A stretch of 37,387 nucleotides of DNA from JAFDWI01 sp964544305 (GTDB lineage Bacteria > Actinomycetota > Acidimicrobiia > Acidimicrobiales > Iamiaceae): NCBI GenBank assembly GCA_964544305.1, contig CAZJAZ010000026.1:1-37387 (forward strand), given 5' to 3'. The notes beneath the pieces were generated by a model. The model was not told the origin of the DNA. It searched no databases and saw nothing but the letters and a program-made list of their open reading frames with translations. Every line of letters begins with the position of its first letter. Position 1 is the stretch's first letter. Positions 1 through 7,982 of the stretch are shown here, one piece after another. A program made the position numbers and the translations under genes.

Positions 1-37
1 CCAGTCGATTGTGCCGTGTGCGACGAGCCGTGGTTGG

Positions 38-493
38 TTAAGCAAATCCCAGGAGTTCCAGCGTTGGAAGCCCACCCCGATTCCGGATCCGACGACCGCG
101 ATGGTCACGATGAGTGGTGGGTGCAACATCTGATTTGTGGAGGTGTTGATCTCGGGGCACATCCAAGCTCACGGCGATCATTTCGCGGATTCGGGCAATG
201 GCCTCGGGGCCGATGCTCCCGACGGTGGTGCCAATCCGTTGCGTCGACACAGAACGCACGTGTTGACATTGGGCCGCTGAACGTCGGTCGAGGCCGTTGT
301 TTGTGTCACGTTCGATGATGATTTCCGACCCGAACTCGCGGATCGTGGTGGTGAGCGGAACAACATGCACGACCGAAGGACCGCCGTCGAGGATCCGTTG
401 TGCGGTGACGATTACGCCAGGGTGGCTAAATCCTGTTTCCCGCCCGGCTGGAACGCCAAGTTCGACTTCGACGATGTCACCCGAGTTCAGCAT
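38..493 (-). CDS. MazF/PemK-like endoribonuclease toxin
   Basis: A likely mRNA-cleaving toxin of the MazF/PemK family. The N-terminal part reads GDIVEVELG, then a PGVIVTAQ strand and a VVPLTTTI core strand, the usual order of the PemK barrel. The start is placed at the ATG giving MLNSGDIVEV, which overlaps the 3' end of the upstream antitoxin by 17 bases, as is common in mazEF operons. Family members are usually about 110 residues. Here the recognisable fold ends near residue 115 (AVSLDVP) and about 35 basic residues follow, so the C-terminus may be a frameshifted or read-through tail. Family call fairly sure; activity unknown. Confidence 0.72.
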   Translation of the reverse strand: MLNSGDIVEVELGVPAGRETGFSHPGVIVTAQRILDGGPSVVHVVPLTTTIREFGSEIIIERDTNNGLDRRSAAQCQHVRSVSTQRIGTTVGSIGPEAIARIREMIAVSLDVPRDQHLHKSDVAPTTHRDHRGRRIRNRGGLPTLELLGFA

Positions 494-671
494 CGAGCCA
501 CGCGGTTTCCTCAGCACGCAACGGATGGGACAACTCGACACCAAGGTGGTCTTGGCGAAGTGCCCGCACCGCCAATGTCACGGTGTTCCCCACGCTGGTG
601 TGGAGCTCGGCCGAAAGACGTTTGAGTTCCTGATGCGTTGCCGTGTCGATTCGCACACTTGTCGTTTGCAT
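477..671 (-). CDS. Ribbon-helix-helix-type antitoxin partner of the MazF-like toxin
   Basis: A 64-residue protein beginning MQTTSVRIDTATHQELKRLS, a pattern typical of ribbon-helix-helix antitoxins: a short N-terminal strand that binds DNA, followed by two helices. The acidic C-terminal part would wrap the toxin. It lies immediately upstream of and overlaps the toxin gene at 38-493, forming a two-gene module. An in-frame start four codons upstream at 683 is also possible. Antitoxins of this class usually repress their own operon. The family call rests on size, N-terminal pattern and neighbour. Confidence 0.65.
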   Translation of the reverse strand: MQTTSVRIDTATHQELKRLSAELHTSVGNTVTLAVRALRQDHLGVELSHPLRAEETAWLDAELG

Positions 672-774
672 GCAAATAAGCATACAACCGGCGTTCAGGA
701 CGGTGTTGCTGACAGCTCCCCGTTTGCGACGAACGCATCACTCGTGGCGCCACGCGGTAACATCATGCGTTCTC

Positions 775-851
775 GCCCGAGTAGCTCAGTTGGCCAGAGC
801 AACCGCCTTGTAAGCGGTAGGTCATGGGTTCGAATCCCATCTTGGGCTCCA
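775..851 (+). tRNA. tRNA-Thr, anticodon TGT
   Basis: The cloverleaf can be drawn by eye. The acceptor stem GCCCGAG pairs with CTTGGGC, with one G-U pair. The D arm contains AGCTCAGTTGG. The anticodon stem ACCGC/GCGGT encloses the loop CTTGTAA, so the anticodon is TGT (UGU, reading ACA). The T arm is ATGGG TTCGAAT CCCAT. The discriminator is T, and CCA at 849-851 is encoded in the DNA. It lies between the first toxin-antitoxin pair and aroD. Confidence 0.97.
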
Positions 852-900
852 ACCAAGCCGTGTGCAGCAACACCTGGCTATAAAACGCGAAAGGGCAACC

Positions 901-1650
901 ATGACGGCGAGTTCCGACCGGCGAATGTCACTTGCCGACCTACTCGCCAGCGACACTCCCTGCGTGGCCGTACCTTTCACCGGCGACGAAACCCAAGACG
1001 ACATCAACCTTGCCGCCCAAGCCGGCATGGACATCGCCGAAATTCGGATGGACATGTTCGCATCCGACGACATCTGGCACGCCAGCGATGTCATCCGACG
1101 TTTCACCAACATCCCAACGATTGCGACCATCCGCAGTCGTACCGAAGGCGGTCACTGGGATGGAACCGACGACGACCGCCTCGCGCTCTTTGAAACCATC
1201 ATCCCAAGTGTCGACGCAATCGACATTGAACTCTCGTCAACAACAATCAACCAGCACGTTATCGACGCCGCTCATCAAGCCGAACGCACAGTCATCGTGT
1301 CTCATCACGATTTCGAGGCAACACCATCGTTTCCCGAACTCGTCAACGTATACAACCAAGCCATCGCCCTTGGTGCCGACCTCGTCAAAATCGCGGCAAT
1401 GGTGAACTCCCCCAGCGACATGCGTGCCCTTGCCGCGTTCACCCTCGCCCACCAAGACAAGAACGTGATCGTCATCGGCATGGGCGACCTCGGCACCCCC
1501 ACCCGGGCCCTCTTTCCCTTCCTCGGTTCAAAACTCACATTCGCGGCCGGGTTCCAACCCAGCGCCCCTGGACAACTTGGCCTCGAAGAAACCGTGGACG
1601 TGCTCCGCATGATTTCCCCCGCATTCGCGGCACACCACCCGAAGAGCTAG
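901..1650 (+). CDS. aroD: 3-dehydroquinate dehydratase, type I
   Basis: Converts 3-dehydroquinate to 3-dehydroshikimate in the shikimate pathway by a Schiff-base mechanism. The 249-residue length fits type I enzymes. Visible motifs are EIRMDMF (Glu47), TIRSRTEGG (Arg78), VSHHDFEATP with the catalytic His near 136, and LVKIA with the Schiff-base Lys near 163. The C-terminal GMGDLGTPTRALFPFLGS loop completes the site. The ATG at 901 is chosen because AAAGGGC precedes it at good spacing; a start at 862 would reach toward the tRNA and has no such site. Many actinobacteria use the unrelated type II enzyme (AroQ), so a type I enzyme is mildly notable. The next gene follows after 14 bases. Confidence 0.9.
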   Translation: MTASSDRRMSLADLLASDTPCVAVPFTGDETQDDINLAAQAGMDIAEIRMDMFASDDIWHASDVIRRFTNIPTIATIRSRTEGGHWDGTDDDRLALFETIIPSVDAIDIELSSTTINQHVIDAAHQAERTVIVSHHDFEATPSFPELVNVYNQAIALGADLVKIAAMVNSPSDMRALAAFTLAHQDKNVIVIGMGDLGTPTRALFPFLGSKLTFAAGFQPSAPGQLGLEETVDVLRMISPAFAAHHPKS

Positions 1651-1664
1651 AACGCTCAACTACA

Positions 1665-2696
1665 TTGCCGTCCATCGACATTCTGCACTGCACCGACTCA
1701 GAATTCGCTTCCTACATAGCGCTACGCGACCCCACCGAGGCCACCCCCACACCAACACTCGCAGTACTCACCCCAGATACCACTAACGAAACGCCTACCC
1801 AACCAGGCGTATGGCCCGGCATCGTGCTCAGCGCACCACGATCAAGCCAGCAACCCAGCGATCATCTCGATGCGATGGCCATCGACGGTGTCGTCGACGT
1901 CGACGAACTCATCGCCAAAATTACGGCCAACCCCCAAGCCGCAACCGCCCTCGCACTCCACCAACGAGACGCCACCAACCGCGCGATTTCGGCTGGCCTC
2001 ATTGCCGAATCCGCGACCTACTCCATGCTGCTCGCCTCACACGAGTTCACCGCGTGGCGCGCTGCAAATCCACCAAAACATCGCCTCGACCCCGACCCCG
2101 ACAAACCCATCGCGTCGTTCCATCGTTCGTGGACCGCACTCGAAATCGAACTCAACCGGGCCGAAAAATGCAACGCCATCGACACACGTTTGCGTGACTG
2201 TCTGCTCGCAATATTTGACCTTGCCGCAGGACGAGACGACGTCGAAACCGTCACCGTTACCGGCGCCGGGCACGTGTTTTGCTCAGGCGGCGACCTTGAC
2301 GAATTCGGCACATTCGATGACCCAACAAGCGCCCATCACCTTCGCCTTGGTCTCTCACTTGGCGCGAAGATCGAATCGCTTTCCAACTGGGTAATCGTCA
2401 AAATGCACGGTGCCTGTCGAGGATCTGGCATCGAGCTCGCCGCATTCGCCCACACCATCATCGCCCACCCCAACACCACATTCGCGCTCCCCGAAGTGTC
2501 GATGGGACTCATTCCAGGGGCGGGAGGCACCGTGAGCATCACACGACGCATCGGACGGCTACGCACCACAACCTGGGCGCTATCGGGAGCAGTAATCGAC
2601 GCGCCCCTCGCCCATGAATGGGGGCTCATCGACGTCATTGACCCGTGGCGACACGTCATAGAACTCGAAACGGACAACGACTCGTCGCCGGGTTGA
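1665..2696 (+). CDS. Enoyl-CoA hydratase/isomerase family protein with N-terminal extension
   Basis: A crotonase-fold protein of 343 residues. The fold occupies roughly residues 145-330. It shows the N-terminal strand ALEIELNRAEKCNAID, the first oxyanion-hole segment VFCSGGDLDEF, and a second segment HGACRGSGIELAA followed by ALPEVSMGLIPGAGG, which carries the usual catalytic-position Glu. Crotonases are normally about 260 residues; the first 140 or so residues here have no motif I recognise. The start is a TTG 14 bases after the aroD stop, so the two are probably cotranscribed. Whether it is a hydratase, an isomerase or another crotonase cannot be decided. Confidence 0.8.
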   Translation: MPSIDILHCTDSEFASYIALRDPTEATPTPTLAVLTPDTTNETPTQPGVWPGIVLSAPRSSQQPSDHLDAMAIDGVVDVDELIAKITANPQAATALALHQRDATNRAISAGLIAESATYSMLLASHEFTAWRAANPPKHRLDPDPDKPIASFHRSWTALEIELNRAEKCNAIDTRLRDCLLAIFDLAAGRDDVETVTVTGAGHVFCSGGDLDEFGTFDDPTSAHHLRLGLSLGAKIESLSNWVIVKMHGACRGSGIELAAFAHTIIAHPNTTFALPEVSMGLIPGAGGTVSITRRIGRLRTTTWALSGAVIDAPLAHEWGLIDVIDPWRHVIELETDNDSSPG

Positions 2697-2784
2697 GAGC
2701 GATGCAATGAACCTGATTTCTGGCATCAGCATCGTCACTGATCAACTCTGCACAATCATGACGAATGATCAATCGTCCTGCTAC

Positions 2785-2807
2785 ATAGCGATAAAATTTG
2801 GCGCTAT
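2785..2807. promoter_or_regulatory. Inverted repeat upstream of the second toxin-antitoxin pair
   Basis: ATAGCG and CGCTAT form a perfect 6-bp inverted repeat separated by 11 AT-rich bases, 28 bases before the antitoxin start at 2836. TATAAA immediately overlaps the right arm and could be a -10 element. Autorepression by an antitoxin bound to such a palindrome is usual for this family; binding here is inference. Confidence 0.4.
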
Positions 2808-2835
2808 AAAATGTCGATCGCACTAGGATAGGGTC

Positions 2836-3072
2836 ATGGCACAGCACACAAGCACAATCCGCGTGCCGACAGATACTCGTGATGAACTCGCCAGACAGGC
2901 CCGCCTTCGCGGTGTTTCTCTCGCCCGGATGCTGACCGACATCGCAACGGAAAATCAGCGCAATGCGTTGTTCGCTTCCGAACGCGCCGCACAACAACTG
3001 GATGCGACAAACCCATTAGCCGCCGCGGAATCGCAAGAATGGGACGACATCGTCGACGATGGTCTTGTCTGA
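2836..3072 (+). CDS. Antitoxin of a second MazEF-like pair
   Basis: A 78-residue protein with an N-terminal segment of the form TIRVPTDTRDELARQARLRG, typical of ribbon-helix-helix or MazE-type antitoxins. A second helix (SLARMLTDIATE) follows. The tail is acidic (EWDDIVDDGLV), as expected for the toxin-binding region. Its stop lies 14 bases inside the following toxin gene. It differs clearly from the antitoxin at 477-671, so the two modules are not a recent duplication. A TAGGATAGGG stretch precedes the ATG. Confidence 0.72.
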   Translation: MAQHTSTIRVPTDTRDELARQARLRGVSLARMLTDIATENQRNALFASERAAQQLDATNPLAAAESQEWDDIVDDGLV

Positions 3073-3445
3073 TAAACCGTGCCGCGGCGAGATCTGGCTC
3101 GTCAGCCTCGGGGCTGCGCGCGATGGTGAACCTGGCAAGACACGACCCGCGATTGTGGTATCCACGGACCTCATTTTGACCAATGATTCGAGCGAGTTGA
3201 TCGTCGTCGTGCCCATATCAAGTTCTCGAGCGCCTTCCGCGCTCCGGATCGAGTTGGGTGCGCAAGTCGGACTCGATCGAGACAGTCGAGCGATTTGCCG
3301 CGCGGTCCGATCTGTCGCTCGCTCACGGCTGGTCCGCAGAATCGGTCACGTCGACCAAACAATCATGACCGACATCGAGCACGCCTTTGCAGCAATCCTC
3401 GAAATTGACGACAAATCGACCAGCTCACCGCGCCCGGACTCTTAA
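3059..3445 (+). CDS. MazF/PemK-like endoribonuclease toxin, second copy
   Basis: A 128-residue MazF-family protein. It shows CRGEIWLVSLG at the N-terminus, the conserved KTRPAIVVSTD strand, IVVVPISSS, and the closing AICRAVRSVARSRLVRRIGHVD, where MazF proteins carry the conserved RSV/RL segment before the last helix. This is the complete family fold at normal length, unlike the toxin at 38-493, which has a tail. It overlaps its antitoxin by 14 bases. Its stop codon shares bases with the stop of the convergent thiolase gene. Predicted role is mRNA cleavage when the antitoxin is lost. Confidence 0.85.
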   Translation: MVLSDKPCRGEIWLVSLGAARDGEPGKTRPAIVVSTDLILTNDSSELIVVVPISSSRAPSALRIELGAQVGLDRDSRAICRAVRSVARSRLVRRIGHVDQTIMTDIEHAFAAILEIDDKSTSSPRPDS

Positions 3446-4650
3446 GCAGCAGAGCGCTCCAAAATATGCACTCCGCACGCAGAACCCAGGCCGATCACAT
3501 GGGCAAGGCCAACCTTTGCCCCATCAATCTGTCGGTCGCCTGCCTCACCACGCAAATGATGACAAACCTCCCAAATGTTTGCGATCCCCGTTGCCGCGAT
3601 CGGATGGCCTTTCGATTCAAGACCACCCGACACATTGACCGGCATTGACCCGGTCCGCCACGTCGCACCCGACTCAAAGAAGTCGACCGCACCTCCGGGC
3701 TCACACAGCTCAAGATTGTCGTAATGCACAAGCTCGGCCGTCGCAAAACAATCGTGTAACTCAACAAGATCCAAGTCCTCTGGCCCAACCCCCGCGGCCT
3801 CGTACGCCTGGGCCGCCGCGTTTCTCGTCAACGTATTCACATCGGGCAACACCTGACATGACTCCGTCCATGGATCCGTTGTCAAAATCGACGCCGCTAC
3901 TTTCACCGCCCGACGCTGTTGTTCTTTGGACAACGTGCGCTTCACCGCGTCCGACACGACAACCGCTGCTGCGGCTCCATCACAATTCGCCGAACACATC
4001 GAACGCGTATTGGGATACGCAATCATCACGTCACCCATGATCTGTTCCAACGACAATCGTTTCGTATAGGTCGCCAAAGGATTCAACGTCGAATGGGCAT
4101 GATTCTTTTCACTAATGCGCGCAAACAATTCAAGCGGCGTACCCACATAGGGATGATCGTGGAGGTACTCCATGCCGATCTGTGCAAAGACCCCGGGCAT
4201 CGCTTGCGTACCGATTCGACCATCTAAAGGTGCGACTGCACCCACCCGGCCTTTGGGTGTCCACTCATTCGCATCATCAGCGCGCGTATTGCCGGTTAGC
4301 AAGCCTGCACCCGATAGTTTTTCAACCCCAAATGCCAAGCCATAGTCAGCCTCACCCGCTTTGACCGCCATGATCGCCGCACGCAGTGCGGTCGCACCAG
4401 TCGCACATGCATTTGCCACGTTGTACACCGGGATTCCCGTTTGCCCGAGCTGCTTTTGCAACCGTTGACCGATACCCGCACCGGACTCCATCAAACAGCC
4501 CGCACCAATCACTCCCATCTGTGCCATGGTGACCCCACCATCAGCCAGGGCCGCTTGCACCGCCTGGGCCGCAAGATCAATTGCGTCCGCATCGGGATGT
4601 TTGCCAAAGCGGGTCATGGCAATGCCCAGAATCCAAACGTTGTCACTCAT
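3442..4650 (-). CDS. Thiolase / lipid-transfer-protein-type acetyl-CoA acyltransferase
   Basis: A 402-residue thiolase-superfamily protein of the SCP2-thiolase branch. The nucleophile is visible in NACATGATAL (Cys82). The C-terminal part keeps the GHPIAATG histidine motif and the second cysteine in GLGSACG, so it looks catalytically complete for thiolytic cleavage or condensation of acyl-CoA. The ATG overlaps the stop of the upstream DUF35 gene by four bases (ATGA). This pairing is typical: the DUF35 protein supplies an OB fold that helps bind CoA. It belongs to the divergent unit carrying the shared operator at 5082-5098. The substrate cannot be assigned. Confidence 0.87.
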   Translation of the reverse strand: MSDNVWILGIAMTRFGKHPDADAIDLAAQAVQAALADGGVTMAQMGVIGAGCLMESGAGIGQRLQKQLGQTGIPVYNVANACATGATALRAAIMAVKAGEADYGLAFGVEKLSGAGLLTGNTRADDANEWTPKGRVGAVAPLDGRIGTQAMPGVFAQIGMEYLHDHPYVGTPLELFARISEKNHAHSTLNPLATYTKRLSLEQIMGDVMIAYPNTRSMCSANCDGAAAAVVVSDAVKRTLSKEQQRRAVKVAASILTTDPWTESCQVLPDVNTLTRNAAAQAYEAAGVGPEDLDLVELHDCFATAELVHYDNLELCEPGGAVDFFESGATWRTGSMPVNVSGGLESKGHPIAATGIANIWEVCHHLRGEAGDRQIDGAKVGLAHVIGLGSACGVHILERSAA

Positions 4651-5057
4651 GAAAGCTCCTTGGAGTTGATCGGTGCGAAACCAAACGTGACCGCTTGTGT
4701 GCCCGCCGAGTCGACACCCATGCCAAACGTGGTGAGTTGCATACGCATCCCCAGTGGTAACTGCTCTGGCTCGGGGTCGACATCAACGAGGTTCGCTCGC
4801 ACACTGATCCCATCACAATCAATCAGCGCCGCCACGTATGGCACCGGCACACCCTTTGCAGCAAACGACACGATCGTGTAAGCCCGCAACTCACCTTCGC
4901 GAGGCACCGCAATTGGCTCGAAAGTCGTTGCGCTGCATTTCGCACACGCATTGCGTCGATCAAAGAATACTGCGGCACAAGCCGTGCAGCGATTCGCACG
5001 CAAATACGGTGGATCATCAAGTACCAGATAATCGACCAGAGGAACCTGGGCGGGCAT
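4647..5057 (-). CDS. DUF35 OB-fold / zinc-ribbon protein, thiolase partner
   Basis: A 136-residue protein with a zinc ribbon at the N-terminus (Cys24, Cys27, Cys38, Cys41) followed by an OB-fold half (ELRAYTIVSF to VTFGFAP). Such proteins form complexes with SCP2-type thiolases and Ltp aldolases and help bind acyl-CoA. The start at 5057 is chosen because AAGGAG lies seven bases before it; the frame extends further upstream but without such a site. It is translationally coupled to the thiolase at 3442-4650. Transcription would start in the 112-base divergent region shared with the CoA ligase gene. Confidence 0.85.
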   Translation of the reverse strand: MPAQVPLVDYLVLDDPPYLRANRCTACAAVFFDRRNACAKCSATTFEPIAVPREGELRAYTIVSFAAKGVPVPYVAALIDCDGISVRANLVDVDPEPEQLPLGMRMQLTTFGMGVDSAGTQAVTFGFAPINSKELS

Positions 5058-5081
5058 GGGCGACTCCTTCTTCACGAACAT

Positions 5082-5098
5082 TTCTGACAGTTGCGTCA
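5082..5098 (-). promoter_or_regulatory. Shared operator, site A
   Basis: On the minus strand this reads TGACGCAACTGTCAGAA, an imperfect palindrome matching TGACR-N4-TGTYAG. It sits between the DUF35 start (5057) and the CoA ligase start (5170). The same pattern occurs at five other divergent promoters in this window (11457, 13267, 21037, 28013, 36299). Confidence 0.6.
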
Positions 5099-5169
5099 AC
5101 TATTGTGGTGGTGACCGTACACGCGAAAGCGGGCTCGTGCCCGATCAATCGACGCAATCAGGAGTGCAC

Positions 5170-6681
5170 GTGGAACTTGGTGTCGTGCTTGACATGGTGG
5201 CAAGCACCAACCCGAATCGAGTCGCGTTAAAAGGACCCGACCACACCACACTGACGGTCACCGAACTCGTTAACGCGGCACGTCAAGCCGCAAAGCGCTT
5301 CTATGCAGCACACGTCGACCGGGTTGCGTATCTGGGCCCAAGTGACGTTGCATTGCCGGTCGCATTCTTTGGGGCGGCACTCGCTGGCGTGCCGTTTTGC
5401 CCGCTGAACTTCCGCCTCGCCGACCCTGCATTACACGCACAACTCACTGCCACACCCAACACCCTCGTCGTGGCAGGACCACTCGAAACCGAACGCTTGG
5501 CTGGACTTGGGATCACACCGGTGATCTCGTTTGCAGCAGTGCTTGACGGCCAGTCCCCCGATCACGCCGGTGACTACGACGTCGACCTGCCCATCGTTGA
5601 CGATGACATGGTCGCCGTCGCGCTCTACACCTCGGGCACAACCGCCGAACCGAAAGCCGCGATCCTTCGTCACCGACATCTCACCGCGTACCTGCTCGCA
5701 TCGGTTGACTTTGCATCGGCTGACCCGAACGACGCGGTGCTTGTGAGCGTGCCGCCGTATCACATCGCCGGCGTGTCAACGATCTTGACGAACCTTTTCC
5801 TTGGCCGCAGAATCGTGTATCTCGACCCGTTCGATCCCACCCGATGGCTTGCACTTGCCGCCACCGAACGCGTCACCCACGCAATGGTGGTTCCTACCAT
5901 GCTGGCACGCATCGTCAACACGCTCGATGGCCAAAGCGCCACTCTTCCCGCACTTCGAACCCTTGCCTACGGCGGCGCACCAATGCCCGCGCCGGTCATC
6001 GAAGCGGCCATGCACGCGTTTGGCAGCGTTGACTTTGTCAACGCATATGGCCTCACCGAAACCTCATCAACCATCGCCGTGCTCGACGGTGACGACCATC
6101 GCCGTGCTCTTGCATCTTCAAACCCCGCTGAACGTGCCCGACTCTCATCGGTTGGTCGGGCAATTCCCGGCATCGAGATCGATGTTCGCACATCGGACGG
6201 CTCGCCGTGTGCAATTGGCGAAGTCGGCGACGTGTACGTGCGCGGCGACCAAGTGTCTGGCGAATACGTTGGCGTCTCCACGAACGGAAACGACTGGTTC
6301 GCGACACGTGACCGTGGACACCTTGATGCTGATGGCTATTTGTTCATCGAAGGACGCAGCGACGACACCATCATCCGAGGCGGCGAAAATATCGCCCCCG
6401 CTGAAATCGAGGCCGCACTCCTTCGTCACCCAGATGTGAGCGACTGCGCGGTTGTTGGAATCGCCGACCCAGAATGGGGCCAACGCATTGCGGCAGCCGT
6501 CGTGCTCGAATCAAATCACACGACTTCACCAGATGCGCTACGCAAGTGGATGCGCGAACAGATGCGAACATCGAAAACCCCAGAGCGCATTGTGATCCTC
6601 GACGAGATCCCTCGAACCGACACCGGCAAGATTCTCCGACGGGTCGTGCGCGCAAATTTTGAGGAATCGAACGAAAGGTAA
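5170..6681 (+). CDS. AMP-forming acyl-CoA synthetase (class I adenylate-forming)
   Basis: Activates a carboxylic acid to its CoA thioester through an acyl-adenylate. The 503 residues show the P-loop LYTSGTTAEPKA (about 152-163), YGLTETSST (about 292), RGGENIAPAEIE (about 402) and the C-terminal TDTGKILRR with the adenylation lysine (about 485). The GTG at 5170 is preferred because AGGAG precedes it by five bases; the frame is open upstream to 5056, where it would overlap the divergent DUF35 gene. The next gene starts nine bases after its stop. Site A lies upstream. The acyl substrate is unknown. Confidence 0.88.
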   Translation: MELGVVLDMVASTNPNRVALKGPDHTTLTVTELVNAARQAAKRFYAAHVDRVAYLGPSDVALPVAFFGAALAGVPFCPLNFRLADPALHAQLTATPNTLVVAGPLETERLAGLGITPVISFAAVLDGQSPDHAGDYDVDLPIVDDDMVAVALYTSGTTAEPKAAILRHRHLTAYLLASVDFASADPNDAVLVSVPPYHIAGVSTILTNLFLGRRIVYLDPFDPTRWLALAATERVTHAMVVPTMLARIVNTLDGQSATLPALRTLAYGGAPMPAPVIEAAMHAFGSVDFVNAYGLTETSSTIAVLDGDDHRRALASSNPAERARLSSVGRAIPGIEIDVRTSDGSPCAIGEVGDVYVRGDQVSGEYVGVSTNGNDWFATRDRGHLDADGYLFIEGRSDDTIIRGGENIAPAEIEAALLRHPDVSDCAVVGIADPEWGQRIAAAVVLESNHTTSPDALRKWMREQMRTSKTPERIVILDEIPRTDTGKILRRVVRANFEESNER

Positions 6682-6690
6682 GTTGAGATC

Positions 6691-6996
6691 ATGATCGCAA
6701 AACCGGGTTCTCGCTGGCGTTCAGACGTATGCGACTGCGAAGTCGTTGTCGTGCGGGGCCCGACAGATGATGTCACCCTCGCATGCGGTGGCGCACCGCT
6801 CATTGCGATAGACGCAACACCGTCTGGTTCAGCACCAACCGACGAGTTCTCGGCGGGCACATTGGTTGGAAAACGCTACGTCGATGCGGACGGCACCGTC
6901 GAGTTGTTATGTACCAAGCCAGGCGCTGGAACGCTCGCCATGGACGGCGTGGCGCTCACAACCAAAGATGCGAAGCCACTTCCCTCGTCCGACTAA
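6691..6996 (+). CDS. Small conserved hypothetical protein next to the CoA ligase
   Basis: A 101-residue protein beginning with a GSRWRSDVCDCEVVVVRGP segment and containing a CGGAPLIAID motif. I recall similar small actinobacterial proteins of the pattern 'RW.S.VCD.EVVVVR....D..L.CGG.P' beside acyl-CoA ligases, but know no function. The three cysteines in the first third are suggestive of metal or cofactor binding, which is conjecture. It starts nine bases after the ligase stop and is probably in the same transcript. Its TAA stop is the beginning of a hexanucleotide tandem repeat. Confidence 0.6.
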   Translation: MIAKPGSRWRSDVCDCEVVVVRGPTDDVTLACGGAPLIAIDATPSGSAPTDEFSAGTLVGKRYVDADGTVELLCTKPGAGTLAMDGVALTTKDAKPLPSSD

Positions 6997-7030
6997 CCCG
7001 AACCCGAACCCGAACCCGAACCCGAACCCG
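6995..7030. repeat. Tandem hexanucleotide repeat, six copies of AACCCG
   Basis: Six uninterrupted copies of AACCCG run from the stop codon of the small hypothetical gene to the left edge of the long palindrome at 7029-7079. Such a perfect array can change length by slippage. It lies between convergent genes, so length change would not alter a protein. Confidence 0.95.
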
Positions 7031-7079
7031 AAATTTGACGCGTTATGGCCCCAGAGGGGCCATAACGCGTCAAATTTCG
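7029..7079. repeat. Long palindrome, copy 1
   Basis: Two perfect 24-bp arms (beginning CGAAATTTGACGCGTT and ending GGCCCC) separated by the three bases AGA. It lies between the convergent ends of the hypothetical gene (6996) and the SDR gene (7093). It could form a strong hairpin and stop transcription from both sides, although there is no long T tract. Other copies are at 8850-8900 and 26167-26233. Confidence 0.95.
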
Positions 7080-7092
7080 TCAACGGAGAGAG

Positions 7093-7908
7093 TCAGCGAC
7101 CCTTGAGAGCCGGGTGTTGCTTGGCCAAGACCGGCACGAGAAACCGTTTCGGCGTGAGGTGCGCCGCAACGGCACTCACCCAGTTCGCGCGTCCAGGAAT
7201 GACCACCCCACGCCCGGCAGCCAGACCATCAACGCCAGATTTTGCGACGTCAGTGGCCGATTCCCACATGAACTCGGGCAGCGCTTTGGTTGCATCGTCA
7301 TGATCAATGCCGGCTGCTTCCCCAAATCCCGTTTCAACCGGCCCTGGGCACAATGCGGTCACCGTCACACCTGAGGCCTTGAGTTCTGCCGCTAACGCCC
7401 GCGTATACGAAAGCACGAAAGCTTTACAGGCTGCGTAACCGGCCTGGCCAGGAATCGGTTGAAATGCGGCCGTGGACGCCACGTTGAGAATCGCGCCACG
7501 CCGACGTTCGACCATGCCAGGCACGAACTGTCCACAAAGGTCAGCGACCGCCGCGACATCAACCTCGATCATGTTCGCTTCTTTGGCCGGGTCAGCGTTC
7601 GCAACCGGACCCATCGTTGAGAGCCCCGCGTTGTTCACCAACACGTCAACCTCAAGCCCAAGATCCTCGACCCGACCCCGCAGCTCCCTTCGGGCACTGC
7701 GATCTGATAAGTCTGCAGCCACTACCTCAGCGCGCACGCCTTGCCCGCGCAATTGGTCTGCGAGTACTTCGAGTTTGTCGGCGCTGCGCGCAACAAGTGT
7801 GACACCGTGTCCACGGGACGCAAGTTCTTTGGCAATCGCCTCGCCAATGCCAGACGACGCTCCGGTGACAAGCGCGGTTCGATCAGGGTGAGGGGCAGGA
7901 AGGCTCAT
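7093..7908 (-). CDS. Short-chain dehydrogenase/reductase
   Basis: A 271-residue classical SDR. It has the nucleotide-binding glycine motif TGASSGIG (15-22), NNAG (92-95), the catalytic Ser145, and YAACK with Tyr158 and Lys162, and the PGPVETGF segment after the active site. Oxidises or reduces a hydroxyl/keto group with NAD(P)(H); the substrate is not evident. The ATG at 7908 directly precedes the fold, whereas the upstream in-frame extension is not SDR-like. A degenerate operator-like sequence is at 7963-7977. The hairpin at 7029-7079 follows the stop. Confidence 0.87.
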   Translation of the reverse strand: MSLPAPHPDRTALVTGASSGIGEAIAKELASRGHGVTLVARSADKLEVLADQLRGQGVRAEVVAADLSDRSARRELRGRVEDLGLEVDVLVNNAGLSTMGPVANADPAKEANMIEVDVAAVADLCGQFVPGMVERRRGAILNVASTAAFQPIPGQAGYAACKAFVLSYTRALAAELKASGVTVTALCPGPVETGFGEAAGIDHDDATKALPEFMWESATDVAKSGVDGLAAGRGVVIPGRANWVSAVAAHLTPKRFLVPVLAKQHPALKGR

Positions 7909-7982
7909 GGCCCCGCATCGTAGCCACGATGACCGGGTTGGGTTCGCCCAAATGTGCTCCACGTGACATGTGCGACATACCG

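Noticed and set aside
297..1193. Long plus-strand frame that runs across the tRNA-Thr and the first part of aroD
   Set aside because: It includes the tRNA gene and is in the wrong frame for aroD. The translation has no family features.
6995..7030. AACCCG array as a telomere-like or regulatory repeat
   Set aside because: Only six copies, in a chromosome-like context between convergent genes. A slippage-prone simple repeat is the simpler explanation.
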